Of a stretch of DNA of 64,000 bases, positions 1 through 10,875 are shown in pieces. A program made the translations under genes and the position numbers. Every line of letters starts with the position of its first letter. Positions within the stretch are counted from its first letter, which is position 1. Source of the DNA: Citrus sinensis (Eukaryota; Streptophyta; Magnoliopsida; Sapindales; Rutaceae); the NCBI RefSeq assembly GCF_022201045.2, contig NC_068558.1, positions 2,790,001 to 2,854,000 of the forward strand, written 5' to 3'. A model generated the notes under the pieces. That model was given only the letters and a program-made list of their open reading frames with translations. It was not told where the DNA came from and searched no databases.

Positions 1-577
1 CAAGAATATTGATGAATTTGTGGTAAGGTTGATGAAAGCAGATGGGAAAAGTTTAAATTGAAGTTCTTGGCTGATAAATTATATTTCCTCAACGAATTTT
101 ACTTTCAAATAAGTCATCTGAAGAATGGAAAAAATGATACTATTTTTGCAATACGAGGTGAGTTGTTATTGTATCGCATGAACACGTAGATTAATTAAAC
201 CTTGAAAAACAGCAAAAAACGTATCACAACAGATAAGATGATCTCGTCTCCATTATTTTTTAGAGTATGATATATACGCCGGATCAATTAACATTAGTTC
301 ACGAAGCATAACTGAAACACTTACTTGAAGTATCAAGTATATAACTGATATCAATAAACATAAATATATGGTATCGGAGACTTCAAAATTTTACATTTGT
401 ATTCCTGTAACCACCCTAGCCTTTATTTAGGATGGAGATGTTTAATGCAACATTAACATTGCTCTCCAAAATCAGATTGGAGATGGCATACCCCCTTTGT
501 TGTGGTAAGGTAGGAGCTTTTGGAAATTTACAAAATAAACTATCAAAATCCTGTTGACAAGCAATCAATTGGTGAAT
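1..577. other. non-coding, downstream of the DCC-family gene
   Basis: AT-rich sequence with no reading frame of note and no recognisable motif. The part nearest 577 is probably the 3' untranslated region of the minus-strand DCC gene. I see no other gene. Confidence 0.5.
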
Positions 578-2634
578 TCACATCTGACAAGATTTGTTGT
601 CTCCACATACTTCGCCCTGTAAAGAAACAAAAATTGATCATTACCAAACACTTCTACCATTGACTGTTTAAAGCATTTTTTATGGAGAATGATGGGCAAG
701 AAACAGCTTTAGCTGGCATAGTAGTGCAGAATGCATAACATTCATGCTGAATGTGTTAAAATGATGACTTCTAGACTATTGATATATTTCTGTTTCTATA
801 TTAAAATTTAACGGGTGATCTTTCTCAAAGTTTTGTATTTATAATGCAACTTTTGATGATTGGAGTTGCTGTGAAAATCCACTAACATCATAGGCTAGTC
901 TGCAATTCAGCTGAACTGGTTTTTTTATTTTATTCGGTAGATGTTTATTTGGTTCTACAAAAATCTTCTCATCAAAGCCATCCAAAGACATTGAAGAACA
1001 TACAAGGGCTAACAGATCGAACAATAAAAGCAAAGAAATTTATGCAGGTGCAGAATGCCTACCTTGTTCTTCCTTCGTGCTTCCAAAATTTCTTCTAAAG
1101 GAGGGCGACCTAAAACCAAAATAGGCCAGCGGCATAAGGAATTATAAGAATTTTAATGAAGGAAACAGAATCAATCCCAGAAACCATAGGTTTAACCAAG
1201 ATTTTCTGTTGGAGTTTCTCAGACTAGTAATAGGAGAAATCATGCTGTTAAGATAGGGCAAGCTGAATATTATATGCAGTGGAAACTGAATGATACTGAT
1301 CCAGTCTATTGAAGGTCAATTGAGATACAAACTGGTGATGTTTGATTAAATAAGTTACAGAAAGTGATTCAGAAAATAACTCATGCTACTGCAGCAAACC
1401 AATGACTCTGCACCTATAGCATCATACTTGGCCGTGCAAGCCAAAGAACATAAAAACAACTCAGAAACTCTAATGAGAAAATTCCTTATAATGCATGAAT
1501 TTACCTGTGATTTGAAGACGATACTTAGCCCAAACACTATAAACAAAATCAGCTATTTTGGCAATCTGCAAATACCATGCTTCCCATTTAAAAAAAAAAA
1601 ATTGAAAAAAAAAAGAACAAGACGGGATTACCAACAATTTTTCTTGGTAAACCCAAGTTTCTGAAATAAACATACCAACACAATGGATATGAAGACTTAC
1701 AGGTTCATATTTAGTAATTGCATAGACCCATCCAAGGCCAACTTCTTCGTACAATCTTCTAAATGCCTGCAGAGTTTTTGTATGCAACATTTAGATCTAT
1801 ATACAAAAGAACAAGATTATAATACAGCAAACACCCAACCATTAAAACAGCTAAGGCACTCAGATTTGACAAACAATAAGGATAGAGACTTACTTCGACG
1901 TCAGTGACTACAGTGCCATCCGAAACGATTGCATGAATACTTCCCATAACCTGAATAAAGAACGAAACTTAGAACGACCAATATGTCTAAAAAAATTAAT
2001 GCTTAAATAAGCTAGCAAGTAATATGCAACGTGCAATCACATACAGTTTTGTAGTCTAGGCCTTGATTCTCCTCAATAGAGTACTCATCTGAACTTATAT
2101 CAACAAACTTTATAGTCCCATATTGCTTATTCCTCTCCTTTAGCATGTTAACCTGTCAATAACATAACGAATATTAACAAATCAAAAAAAAAAAAAACTT
2201 GTAACATTAAATTTCTATAAGCTATAAATCAAATAAAATCCAGACCTCTCGCATGCAGAGAGGGCAATCTCCATCATAAAGCATTTTAATCTTCCAGTTC
2301 TCTGGTGATGGATCCTTATCATATTCTTTCTTGGAAGTTAAGGGGTCCGCAGTGGCCCCCTGGATTGCACGAATTTGATTTCTATATCCTACAAATTAAA
2401 ATTCGTGCATGGTACAATTTAATAAAGTAACCAAATTTGCATCAAATTCTTAAGCATACATAGTCCAAAGAAAGAAAAATTACCAGAACGGTGGTCGGGA
2501 TGTGATGTGAATCTTTGGAACGAACGTGAAGGAGAGTGATGAAACCTCATAAAAAAATAATGATTTGCTGATGAGACAAACGGGTTTCTTCCTCTTGTGG
2601 TGCATGCAATTGCAGCAGCTCCTCTTACAGCCAT
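578..2634 (-). CDS. DCC-family (DUF393) putative thiol-disulfide oxidoreductase, organelle-targeted
   Basis: Eight exons on the minus strand: 2634-2484, 2388-2246, 2152-2045, 1950-1894, 1766-1701, 1565-1505, 1109-1063 and 616-578. They join in frame to 223 residues, all with GT-AG introns. The family hallmark YDGDCPLCMRE lies at about residues 88-98, giving a redox-type C92-P-L-C95 pair. It is followed by EVNMLKERN, a FVDIS strand, GSIHAIVSDGTVVTDVEAFR and a C-terminal LEEILEARRKNK helix. The first 50 residues are rich in Arg, Ser and His and poor in acidic residues, like a plastid or mitochondrial transit peptide. Length and domain match plant DUF393 proteins such as At5g50100 and At1g52590 (from memory). 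The substrate is unknown, and the oxidoreductase role is inferred from the CxxC pair. The gene diverges from the SDH7-like gene across a 316-bp shared promoter. The extreme C-terminus holds two more cysteines (VCGDNKSCQM). Confidence 0.85.
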
Positions 2635-2950
2635 TTCTGTTCTTTAGTTTTCGAGTACCAGACGAATCATTTCTTCGTCAGCCTATTATAATGATAACAC
2701 TTTTGTTGCAAAAACGGTCTGCCAACGTGGCAATACGGGCTTCACCCAAAAAGAAGAGAAATAAAAGACTGGGTCTAAGTGAAATTAAATTAAAGTACAG
2801 GGACGAGCTCTGAGAAAATAATTATTTAGTTTTCGTACCTCAAGTGTTCAACTGGGTCTAACATTTATTCTTCAATGCAAAATTGTCCCTTCACCCAAAA
2901 AACCGAAAAGACAGACTCTTGAGCAGCGCCAATCTGATCGTGTTGTGAAG
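2635..2950. promoter_or_regulatory. compact bidirectional promoter between the DCC and SDH7-like genes
   Basis: Only 316 bp separate the two divergent start codons, so both 5' UTRs and promoters share this stretch. Two short words each occur twice: CTTCACCCAAAAA near 2740 and 2889, and ACTGGGTCTAA near 2768 and 2851. These could be paired factor sites or traces of a small local duplication. No clear TATA box was assigned. Confidence 0.5.
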
Positions 2951-4944
2951 ATGGCATATTTGCTTAAAACCTCTATTGCTTCTCACTTACGATCTCATAC
3001 TCAGGTAAACTAATGCATCACCAATCGATCTTATTCGTTTTGATTTGATTTAAGTTTCCGAAGCTAACTTATTCGTTGCTGAAATTAAAAGGAGAAGAGA
3101 GAAGATGCACTCTCGCGTCGTGGGTACCACGTCGAACTGGGACCTCGCGAGAAAGCTGTAAGACATTCTTCGATTTTATCTTTTGTGGTTTTTTTTCCTT
3201 TCATTGTTTGTTTGATTTATTTTCACTTAGAAATTTTTTTTTTTGGCTGTTTGTTTTATATTTATTGGACCAGATTAGAATTTAGCATCTGGGTTTTGTC
3301 AATTAGTAGATAGATGATTACTTCTTGGAAAGTTACTAGCTTTGGCTTTTGTGTTATGTTTGGTGTTCCTGATGCAAAATCCTTAAAAAAGGGTATACTT
3401 TTTCTTTTATCTGCTGTGCATCCAATTTGATCGGTATGTTAAGTTTTGTTGTGCTCTCATTTGATAATGAGTTGAATTCACTGCAGCTTTTGGCAGATGA
3501 TCCTGTTCTTAAGAGGTTCAAGTCGCATAAGAAGAGTGTGTGGAGATTGAAAAGGATGGGGGATGTTCTCACAATTGTTGTTGTAGCAGGTAAGAATGGA
3601 GACTTTGGCATATGCCGAGTGAAATGGTTTTGAGCCAAGTATTTGTAATGTAGCATTAATAGTGTCATAACAAGCTGGTGTGCGGATTTCTGATGCACTT
3701 ACTCACGTTAAAGATTGATAAGATGACACTTTGATCGTGAGAATTTTCCACAGTGATTCCCCTCCTGGATCGTTTAAACTTTTCCCTTCACAGAAAAAAT
3801 AAAATATATATTAATATGGATTTGTCATAAGTTAACATGAGGTTCTACTAGCTTCTGAATGAGTCTAATGCTGTTTGTTTGCCATTAGCTTGGTCTGAAT
3901 TATAGGAGATTCTTGTAACTAATTCACTTACTTTCCCTTCGTGAATGATTCCATAATTTTGTCATTTCATTTGAAGTTGATGCTCATGAATTTCATGATA
4001 CAATTGGTGCCTGAAATTTTGTTATTAGGGTTTTAATTTTTGGAATTGACCCCATTTGTTAATTTATATGCCTAATTGCTGTATCTGTCGGCAATATGTG
4101 CATTGATATCATGTTGAGATTGAATGAATGTTTCTCAGCAAGTCTAACCTACTGCCCTAAAATTGCTGATATAGTGTGAAATCAATCTCTCTGACAGACT
4201 GACAATGATTTTCTGAGGAGAAAGCTTGGTGATTGCTCGATTCTAGTTTCTTTGTTATATTATTTTCATTGTGCACCTTCTATACGATTGTGCTATGTTT
4301 GTATGTGTGCTATTTCTTGGAACATTTAATGGGTTAGAACTAGTGAGCTCTCACTAGTTCATGGCATAATAAATTCACTAGCTCCAGCAAGTAAACTCTG
4401 AAGATTTCAAGCATTTCTTGATTGATGTGGTCATGGATTTAACCAGTGGCACCATAAATTGGGCAGCATCTCATGTTGGGTTAAGACATGGCATAATATT
4501 CCATCATGCATATTTGGGACCGTAGTTTTGCGAATGCTTATCCATTTGACTTCTCTCTCGGCCTTAAAATAACCAACATCTTAACAAACTAGAACCTGAT
4601 GTAATACCTATGTCATTTTATAAGTCATGGCCAAGATACACCTTTTTCAGATTCTCAACTACGCTTAAAAAAACTTTTATATGTTTCATCTTGAGCGACA
4701 ATGCTTCATGTACAAGGTATTGGTTGAGAGCACTTTATTTTATTTTTATTTTTCATTTTTTGCTTAGTAGTTCCATGTGCCATCGATATTGTAGATCACT
4801 ATGAATGTTGAATTTGACAAGCTTCCCAATGTTCTTGAAAACTTTTGTTATGTCTTTGTTTCAGGTTGTTGCTATGAAATTTATGTCAAAGCAGTCATGC
4901 GAGAAGAAGCTAGGAGACAGGCAAGGGGTACTGAAAGTGCATGA
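2951..4944 (+). CDS. SDH7: mitochondrial succinate dehydrogenase subunit 7-like small membrane protein
   Basis: Four exons, 2951-3004, 3092-3157, 3487-3589 and 4865-4944, give a 100-residue protein with clean GT-AG junctions. The N-terminus ([18 protein letters not shown]) is basic and Ser/Leu-rich, like a mitochondrial presequence. The core [20 protein letters not shown] is followed by a single hydrophobic segment, about residues 66-82 ([17 protein letters not shown]), and a basic tail ([11 protein letters not shown]). This matches the plant-specific complex II subunit SDH7 (At3g47833 and At5g62575, from memory) in length and in the [14 protein letters not shown] and [10 protein letters not shown] stretches. 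SDH7 is an extra subunit of plant succinate dehydrogenase in the inner membrane, and its biochemical role is not settled. The third intron is large, about 1.3 kb. The DCC gene lies upstream, head to head. Confidence 0.8.
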
Positions 4945-5676
4945 TTGTGTATGTCTGCAGAAGTTGTTTTTATCAATGTTAGATTTTTAGTAGTTTTTGT
5001 CTGAGTTTTAAATAAGATCAAAAATATTGTCATGAAATACTTGGCTGTAAGACTCGCTGCTCTGCTGATCACTGCCTGCTTCTCATATTCATAAAAATTT
5101 GTTCAATAAGTATTGGATAGTAGTTTCATGAATATTTTAGCACTTTCTCGTCTTGGCAAGTGTTAAGTTATTTCTATCTGGGGGATGCATCTTAAGCTGC
5201 CTGAAACTTATTGCTGGATTTCTCATTAATTAAATTGATGACAGCTCTGTGCTCAGAAAGAAAGAAACATGTAGTTGTGTCTATAATATGATTAGAAAAG
5301 TTGGTGAATGTTGACGTGTATGTTTTAGACCAATTTTCGAGCCCCAACGAAACCCCAAGAGTAATGGATACTTTTCTTATTTTGTGATGGGGTACTTGGC
5401 TGCATTTAAAAAAAATTATCCCCTTACATAGTCATAAAGAATTTGGATCTCACGAATTATAAATAAGAATAAATTTTATATTATAATAAGTTTTTAGTTT
5501 TTTAAAATTTAGTTTTGAGTAATTTATTTTTATATAATTATAATTAATTCTATATTGTAAAAATATTCTTTAATATTGTTATCACATCTTTCAACTTATG
5601 GGTACATAATAACTTATTAGCATAAATATTTTCTTGTTGACGCTAAAATATTTTTGGTTTTTCATATGTTTATAGC
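4945..5676. other. 3' UTR and AT-rich intergenic DNA
   Basis: Downstream of the SDH7-like stop codon the sequence becomes very AT-rich. I see no coding frame. It leads into the repeat array and transposon that begin near 5677. Confidence 0.5.
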
Positions 5677-6350
5677 TTTATAAAATTGACATATTTTGTT
5701 AATATTATGGGTGGGCACAGTTTGGGTTGCAACCCACATATAGTATGGGTTGAAAAAATTCAACTCAATCCAACTTATTAAATGCCTCAATCCAATCTAA
5801 CCCAACCCGTAAAATTGTGGGTTGGATCATATTGGATTGATTGAGTTGGGTTTTTAACAAAGGTTCATTTTCATAGTAAAAAAGTTTGCTAAAAATAATG
5901 CTATATAAAATTGACATATTTGGTTAATATTATGGGTGGGCACGGTTCAGGTGGCAACCCACATATAGTACGGGTTGAAAAAATTCAACTCAACCCAACT
6001 TATTATATGCCTCAATCCAATCTAACCCAACCCGTAAAATTGTCGGTTGGATCATATTGGATTGATTGGGTTGGACTTTTGACAAATGTTTATTTTCATA
6101 GTAAAAAAGTTTGCTAAAAATAATGCTTTATAAAATTGACATATTTCATTAATATTATGGGGTTGCAACCCACATATAGTATGGGTTGAAAAAAAATTCA
6201 ACTCAACCTAATTTGTTAAATGCCTCAATCCAATCTAACCCAACCCGTAAAATTGTGGGTTGGATCATATTGGATTGATTGAGTTGGGTTTTTGACAAAG
6301 GTTTATTTTCATAGTAAAAAAGTTTGCTAAAAATATGCTGTAGAGCAATG
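5677..6350. repeat. three tandem copies of a 225-bp unit
   Basis: The word TATAAAATTGAC recurs at 5679, 5904 and 6129, an exact 225-bp spacing. Each unit runs through TTAATATTATGGG, GCAACCCACATATAGTA, TGCCTCAATCCAATC and AAAAAAGTTTGCTAAAAAT. Copy 3 has lost part of the GGGTGGGCAC word that copies 1 and 2 keep. The unit begins about 30 bp outside the left end of the hAT-like element, so it includes flanking DNA and the left target-site duplication. Confidence 0.9.
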
Positions 6351-6942
6351 CTCTTTGCTAAAAAGTTTTTTTTTCCCGAAGATAATATTTGCGCCAATCC
6401 GATTGAGCTTGTTCTTGACACCTAAACAACCAAAAATTGACCAATTTGTTTCATAAAAAAATATTATAGAGCACTTAATGATTTTATCCAAATCAATTCT
6501 TAACAAAAAAAAGCTGACCAATTTGTTTCGAAACAAAAATTAATTAGTAAATTAGAAAGAAGTAAGAACCTTAGCGGTTGGGCTGCTATTCAAAAAGGCT
6601 TGCGAGTTGTGATGTTTTGTTGTGTTCTATGTATGTGCGGCAATATTTTGAACTAAAAGAATTTTCGTTATGGTTATTGTAATTGAGAAAGTTGTAGCTG
6701 ATGTGAGAGGCTTTTCTCATCCTTTTATATTGATTTTTTGTTTTTTAAATTTTATATAAAATATTGAGTTGGTGGGTTGGGTTGGGTTAAAAGTTTTCAT
6801 CCCAACCCAAATCACGAGCATCGCGGATTGGAAATTTAAAAACATAATTCATCCCATATATTTTATCAACCCAACTTAAATTGTAAAAAATTATGGAAGT
6901 TGAGTCAATTTCATAGATTGGGCAGGTTGGTGCCCACCCCTA
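5706..6942. mobile_element. non-autonomous hAT-like element with 8-bp target-site duplication
   Basis: The left end TATGGGTGGGCAC and the right end GTGCCCACCCCTA form a 13-bp imperfect terminal inverted repeat. An identical 8-bp word, GTTAATAT, flanks the element at 5698-5705 and 6943-6950, the duplication length typical of hAT transposons. The interior has repeated GGGTTGG and CCAACCC words in both orientations and no transposase frame. The left half is occupied by the 225-bp array. Class assignment rests on termini and duplication length only. Confidence 0.7.
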
Positions 6943-6950
6943 GTTAATAT

Positions 6951-8228
6951 ATTTATCTTTATATTACTCACTCTAATAATACATAAGTTAAATAATAATT
7001 TTTGAATTAAACTCCTAATTAAGATATAATTTTTTGATAGTAAAAAAAATTAATGAACCTGAATATAATTACTCAGATATTTTACTGTATCAAAACGTTC
7101 ACCAACAGTGGTCAATTCATTTTCATACCTTGGTATATTGTGGAAACGCGAAAGGACACCACTAATTGGGTCCAAGGGATTAAAGATAGGTACGAAAAAT
7201 ACTTCGTGAATAAGATCGGCTCCAGCTTTCAATTCAAAAATTGGCGGGTCGAATCTGAAAATTTTATTTTAATTATTAATTTTTTTATATAATATATGAA
7301 ATTCTTCTTCCTCACTGGGGTTTCTATTTCTTATTTGTAAATTATCTTTGTAATCTTGACTCAATTTTCCTTAATCACCGCTAGGAACAGAAAATAAAAA
7401 TTAAATTAATAAATAAAAGAGGAGGAAATTGAGGTGAGTTTTTTGAATTTTGATTTTTGAGGAGTTTGGATCGTGCATGCACTGCTATTGTCAGACAGAT
7501 ATTACACAAAATGACAATAATGAAAAAGCAAAAAATATAATTCAATCCAAAAAAATAAAAAAATTTATTCAATTCAAAAAAATAAGAGAATCATATCATC
7601 ATGAGAGAACAACTCACTGGCCCACCACACGCTTTTACCGTGGGGTAGCAGATTATTTTCCCCATTCTCCTCTCCAAGCACGTGTCGACACGTCCACTTA
7701 AGGATATGGATTACCGATTATGCACAGCTGCCGAGTACCAACAAACGCAGAAACATTTAACACGCGCGCTGTTTGTGAGAGTGGTATACTTATTTTAAAA
7801 TAACCCACTACACTTGAAACCGCGAGACATGTCCGAATCCGTGTACCGAGTTTTTCAATTCTTTTTGTCCGAAGACAGAGAAAATGCTCTGTTTCAGTCA
7901 CTAGTCAGATGACACGTCTCAAAACTCGGGGTACTATCGTAATTCAACCACAGATACGGCAATGATTATGCGAGTGGAAATCACAAAATGGTCCCAATGA
8001 CGCCGACAGCTAGCGCCTGTCATTGGCCTAAAGTGTAATTCAAGGCTCAACTACTGTCACACTATATTTCTGAGCCGTAATCTCAATACCCTTTATTTGA
8101 AAAAGAGAAAAAATTGTTGTAGTTAGAAGACAAAGTCTTGCTTGTTTCTCAGCATCGAAGACTTTGTAAGTGTTCGAGGAAGTCTTAGCTTTCTTTGGTA
8201 TTTGTTGTGTGTGGAAGATCCAAGAGAT
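6951..8228. other. intergenic DNA and WLIM1 upstream region
   Basis: AT-rich to about 7600, then more mixed sequence up to the WLIM1 start codon. The stretch from about 7600 to 8228 is the likely promoter and 5' UTR. No coding sequence is supported here, and the short frames present have no recognisable content. Confidence 0.5.
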
Positions 8229-10875
8229 ATGGCGAGTTTTGCAGGGACAACACAGAAGTGTAAGGCGTGTGAGAAGACGGTATACTTGGTTGATCAACTT
8301 ACTGCTGATAACAAAGTCTATCACAAGGCTTGTTTTAGATGCCACCATTGCAAGGGCACCCTCAAGGTAACAACAATTCATCCTCTCGCTCTCACACAGA
8401 AGAAGAACCGACACTTTAGTATGTTGAATTTTGATGTGTCTGATGTTCTGTTACTTCTCTTTGTATGATCATGTCGAATTGTCAAACGCCGCAAGTGCCA
8501 AAGTTTGGATTTTTACATCTGGGTTTTGTCTAAAGATTATGTATTTTAGGCCGCATGAAGTATTCTTTCATTTGTTGTTTATGTATGTTATGGGGTTGTA
8601 GTTTTGAGTTTCGAGGATAGGGAGGTGAGGGCTTGATGTTCAGTTGTTTGTCTTGATACTGATGATTCCCTGTTTGCAAATAAACATTATCAACCAGATA
8701 TGTCTTGCTTGCTGTATGTGCACAAAATCCTTTACTTATTTGAATGAACTCGTGCCAAGCAATCCTTTTGTTTTGATGTGGACGTCTAGATCCTTTGGAT
8801 TTTTTGTGTTGGGAATTTCTTAACAGATTGTCATGTATGGCTTTTGTGATTTGTCTTTATCATGTGGAGAATTTAACTAGCAAGACTGTTGATTTAGGAG
8901 TAAGATACTCAACTTGGGGGATTGGTTAGGATGTAAGGGGCAGAACAGAGTAAATTGCTTTCATTCATAAAGAACATTAATTGGATAGGCAAGTGGTTTT
9001 CAAATATGCTATAGGATGGATTTGCATGTTCGAATTTGGAACTTGAGTAGATTTCAAACTGATGTTTTATTTTTGAGCACTTTCTTGAATTTTTAGAAGC
9101 TCCTAAAGTTCTAATTTTCATGACATTTGGAATGAAAGAAAATGTTTGGCTTCTTCAGATTTTGCTGCATGGATTAATCATTGAAGATACAGTTGGTTTT
9201 GACATAGATGATTAATCTCTTTCTTTTATTTTTTGGAGCAAGTTTCATGATCATGATCATGGGGCATTCCTATCTTGTTTATTCATAGGACAGGGAACCC
9301 CAATATGCAAAGTTAGGTCTCATTTAGAGATGATATTCCCTTTGCATGATTGTGGACTGCTGGACAAATTACAGTGTCTATAGGAAAGCTCAGACAAGAC
9401 AGTTTTGAGTTGTTAGTGAGAAACTAATCTTGTGAGGTTTATAGCTGGGTCTCTACTTTTATCTGAGTCTTTGTGGTTTTGTTCTAGGTTTTCCTGCACT
9501 GATAGGGATTTTCTTAACAATTTCCCTTTAACCCATATTTGACACCATGTGAGATATTACTAAAAAGTCACCAAGCAATGCAGTAACTAAGTTAATTCAT
9601 GTCATCTTGCATTTTGTAATTTTTAAATCCTCTTGTCTCCTCGTGAGTACCGCATTAAACTTGGCATCTGGAAATGATAATGCTTGGTTGCAATTTACTG
9701 TTCGTTGATAGGATTAATCAGAGCATTACTACTAATGTCTTGACATATCTGTGAGAATCGGTTTATATACATCTTCACAAATACCTATGTTATGATAGCA
9801 AGGGATTTGCTTGCAATCTCTGGGTGGTATCAACATGTGGTTTACATTTTATTTCTCACTCTTCTTCTACAACTTTGCAGCTGAGCAACTATTGCTCCTT
9901 TGAGGGAGTTTTATATTGCAAGCCTCACTTTGATCAGCTGTTTAAGATGACTGGCAGCTTGGATAAAAGTTTTGAAGGTGCTTAATAATCATGGTGTATT
10001 TAAGATATTTATTAATGCTATATCCTCTTGTTTAAGTTTATCCATGGGTTCCTTTATTTTCTAGGTACTCCAAAAACTGTTAGAGTTGAGAGATCTGCTG
10101 ATCAGGTATTCAAATATTCAGCTCAAATTGAAAATAGAACTTGTGCTGAAAGCATAGCATGCCTCATTGCTCATAGCAAATTATAACTTTCCAAATTGAT
10201 AGTCATACCAAGAGGGAATGTGCAGGTCACAAATAGCAGAGTTTCAAGTATGTTTGCTGGAACTCAAGATAAATGCGTTGCTTGCAAGAAGACTGTTTAC
10301 CCAATTGAAAAGGTAAAAGTGATTTTAAATCTTGACTTTGCAAGAGGAATTCATTTTCTCATCAATAAATTTTCTGTTATTGTTTGAAAGACATTACTGA
10401 TCCATTCTCTTAGTTACTGAAGAATAAATTTTGAAACTAAGAGAAATGTTTGAAATCTCAAAAAGCAATGTTCTGTCTTAAATTTATGCAAGTCCAACTT
10501 TTGGTTTCGTAGTATCTCTAAAAGCATGATGAACATTGATTGTTGTAAAATGGAGTCACTTCATTGAATGTAAAATTTTGTGAGTGCTTTTAGAAATGCA
10601 GTGTTTATCTTATAAAGAATTGCAGAATCAATTCTAACTACGTACATCATACTGTATCTATCTTTTAGGTGGCAGTTGATGGTACATCATACCATAAAGC
10701 CTGTTTCAGGTGCACCCATGGAGGTTGTGTAATCAGCCCATCAAACTATGTGGCGCATGAGCATCGTCTCTACTGTAGGCATCACCACAATCAGCTTTTC
10801 AAGCAGAAGGGTAACTTCAGCCAACTTGACAACCATGAACAAGTTGAAGCGGTGACTGAGAACGCAACAGCTTAG
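8229..10875 (+). CDS. WLIM1: two-LIM-domain actin-bundling protein, WLIM1 type
   Basis: Five exons, 8229-8366, 9881-9977, 10065-10105, 10226-10312 and 10669-10875, give 189 residues. LIM1 fits CX2CX17HX2CX2CX2CX17CX2H exactly (C11, C14, H32, C35, C38, C41, C59, H62). LIM2 fits the plant form CX2CX17HX2CX2CX4CX15CX2H, starting in GTQDKCVACKKTVYPIEK and ending in LYCRHHH. The linker SLDKSFEGTPK and the total length match Arabidopsis WLIM1 (At1g10200, from memory). Family members bind and bundle actin filaments in the cytoplasm and also shuttle to the nucleus. The start was placed at MASFAGTTQKC, which aligns with the family. An in-frame ATG upstream at 8142 would add an unrelated leader. Intron 1 is about 1.5 kb, and the other introns are short. 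Confidence 0.92.
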
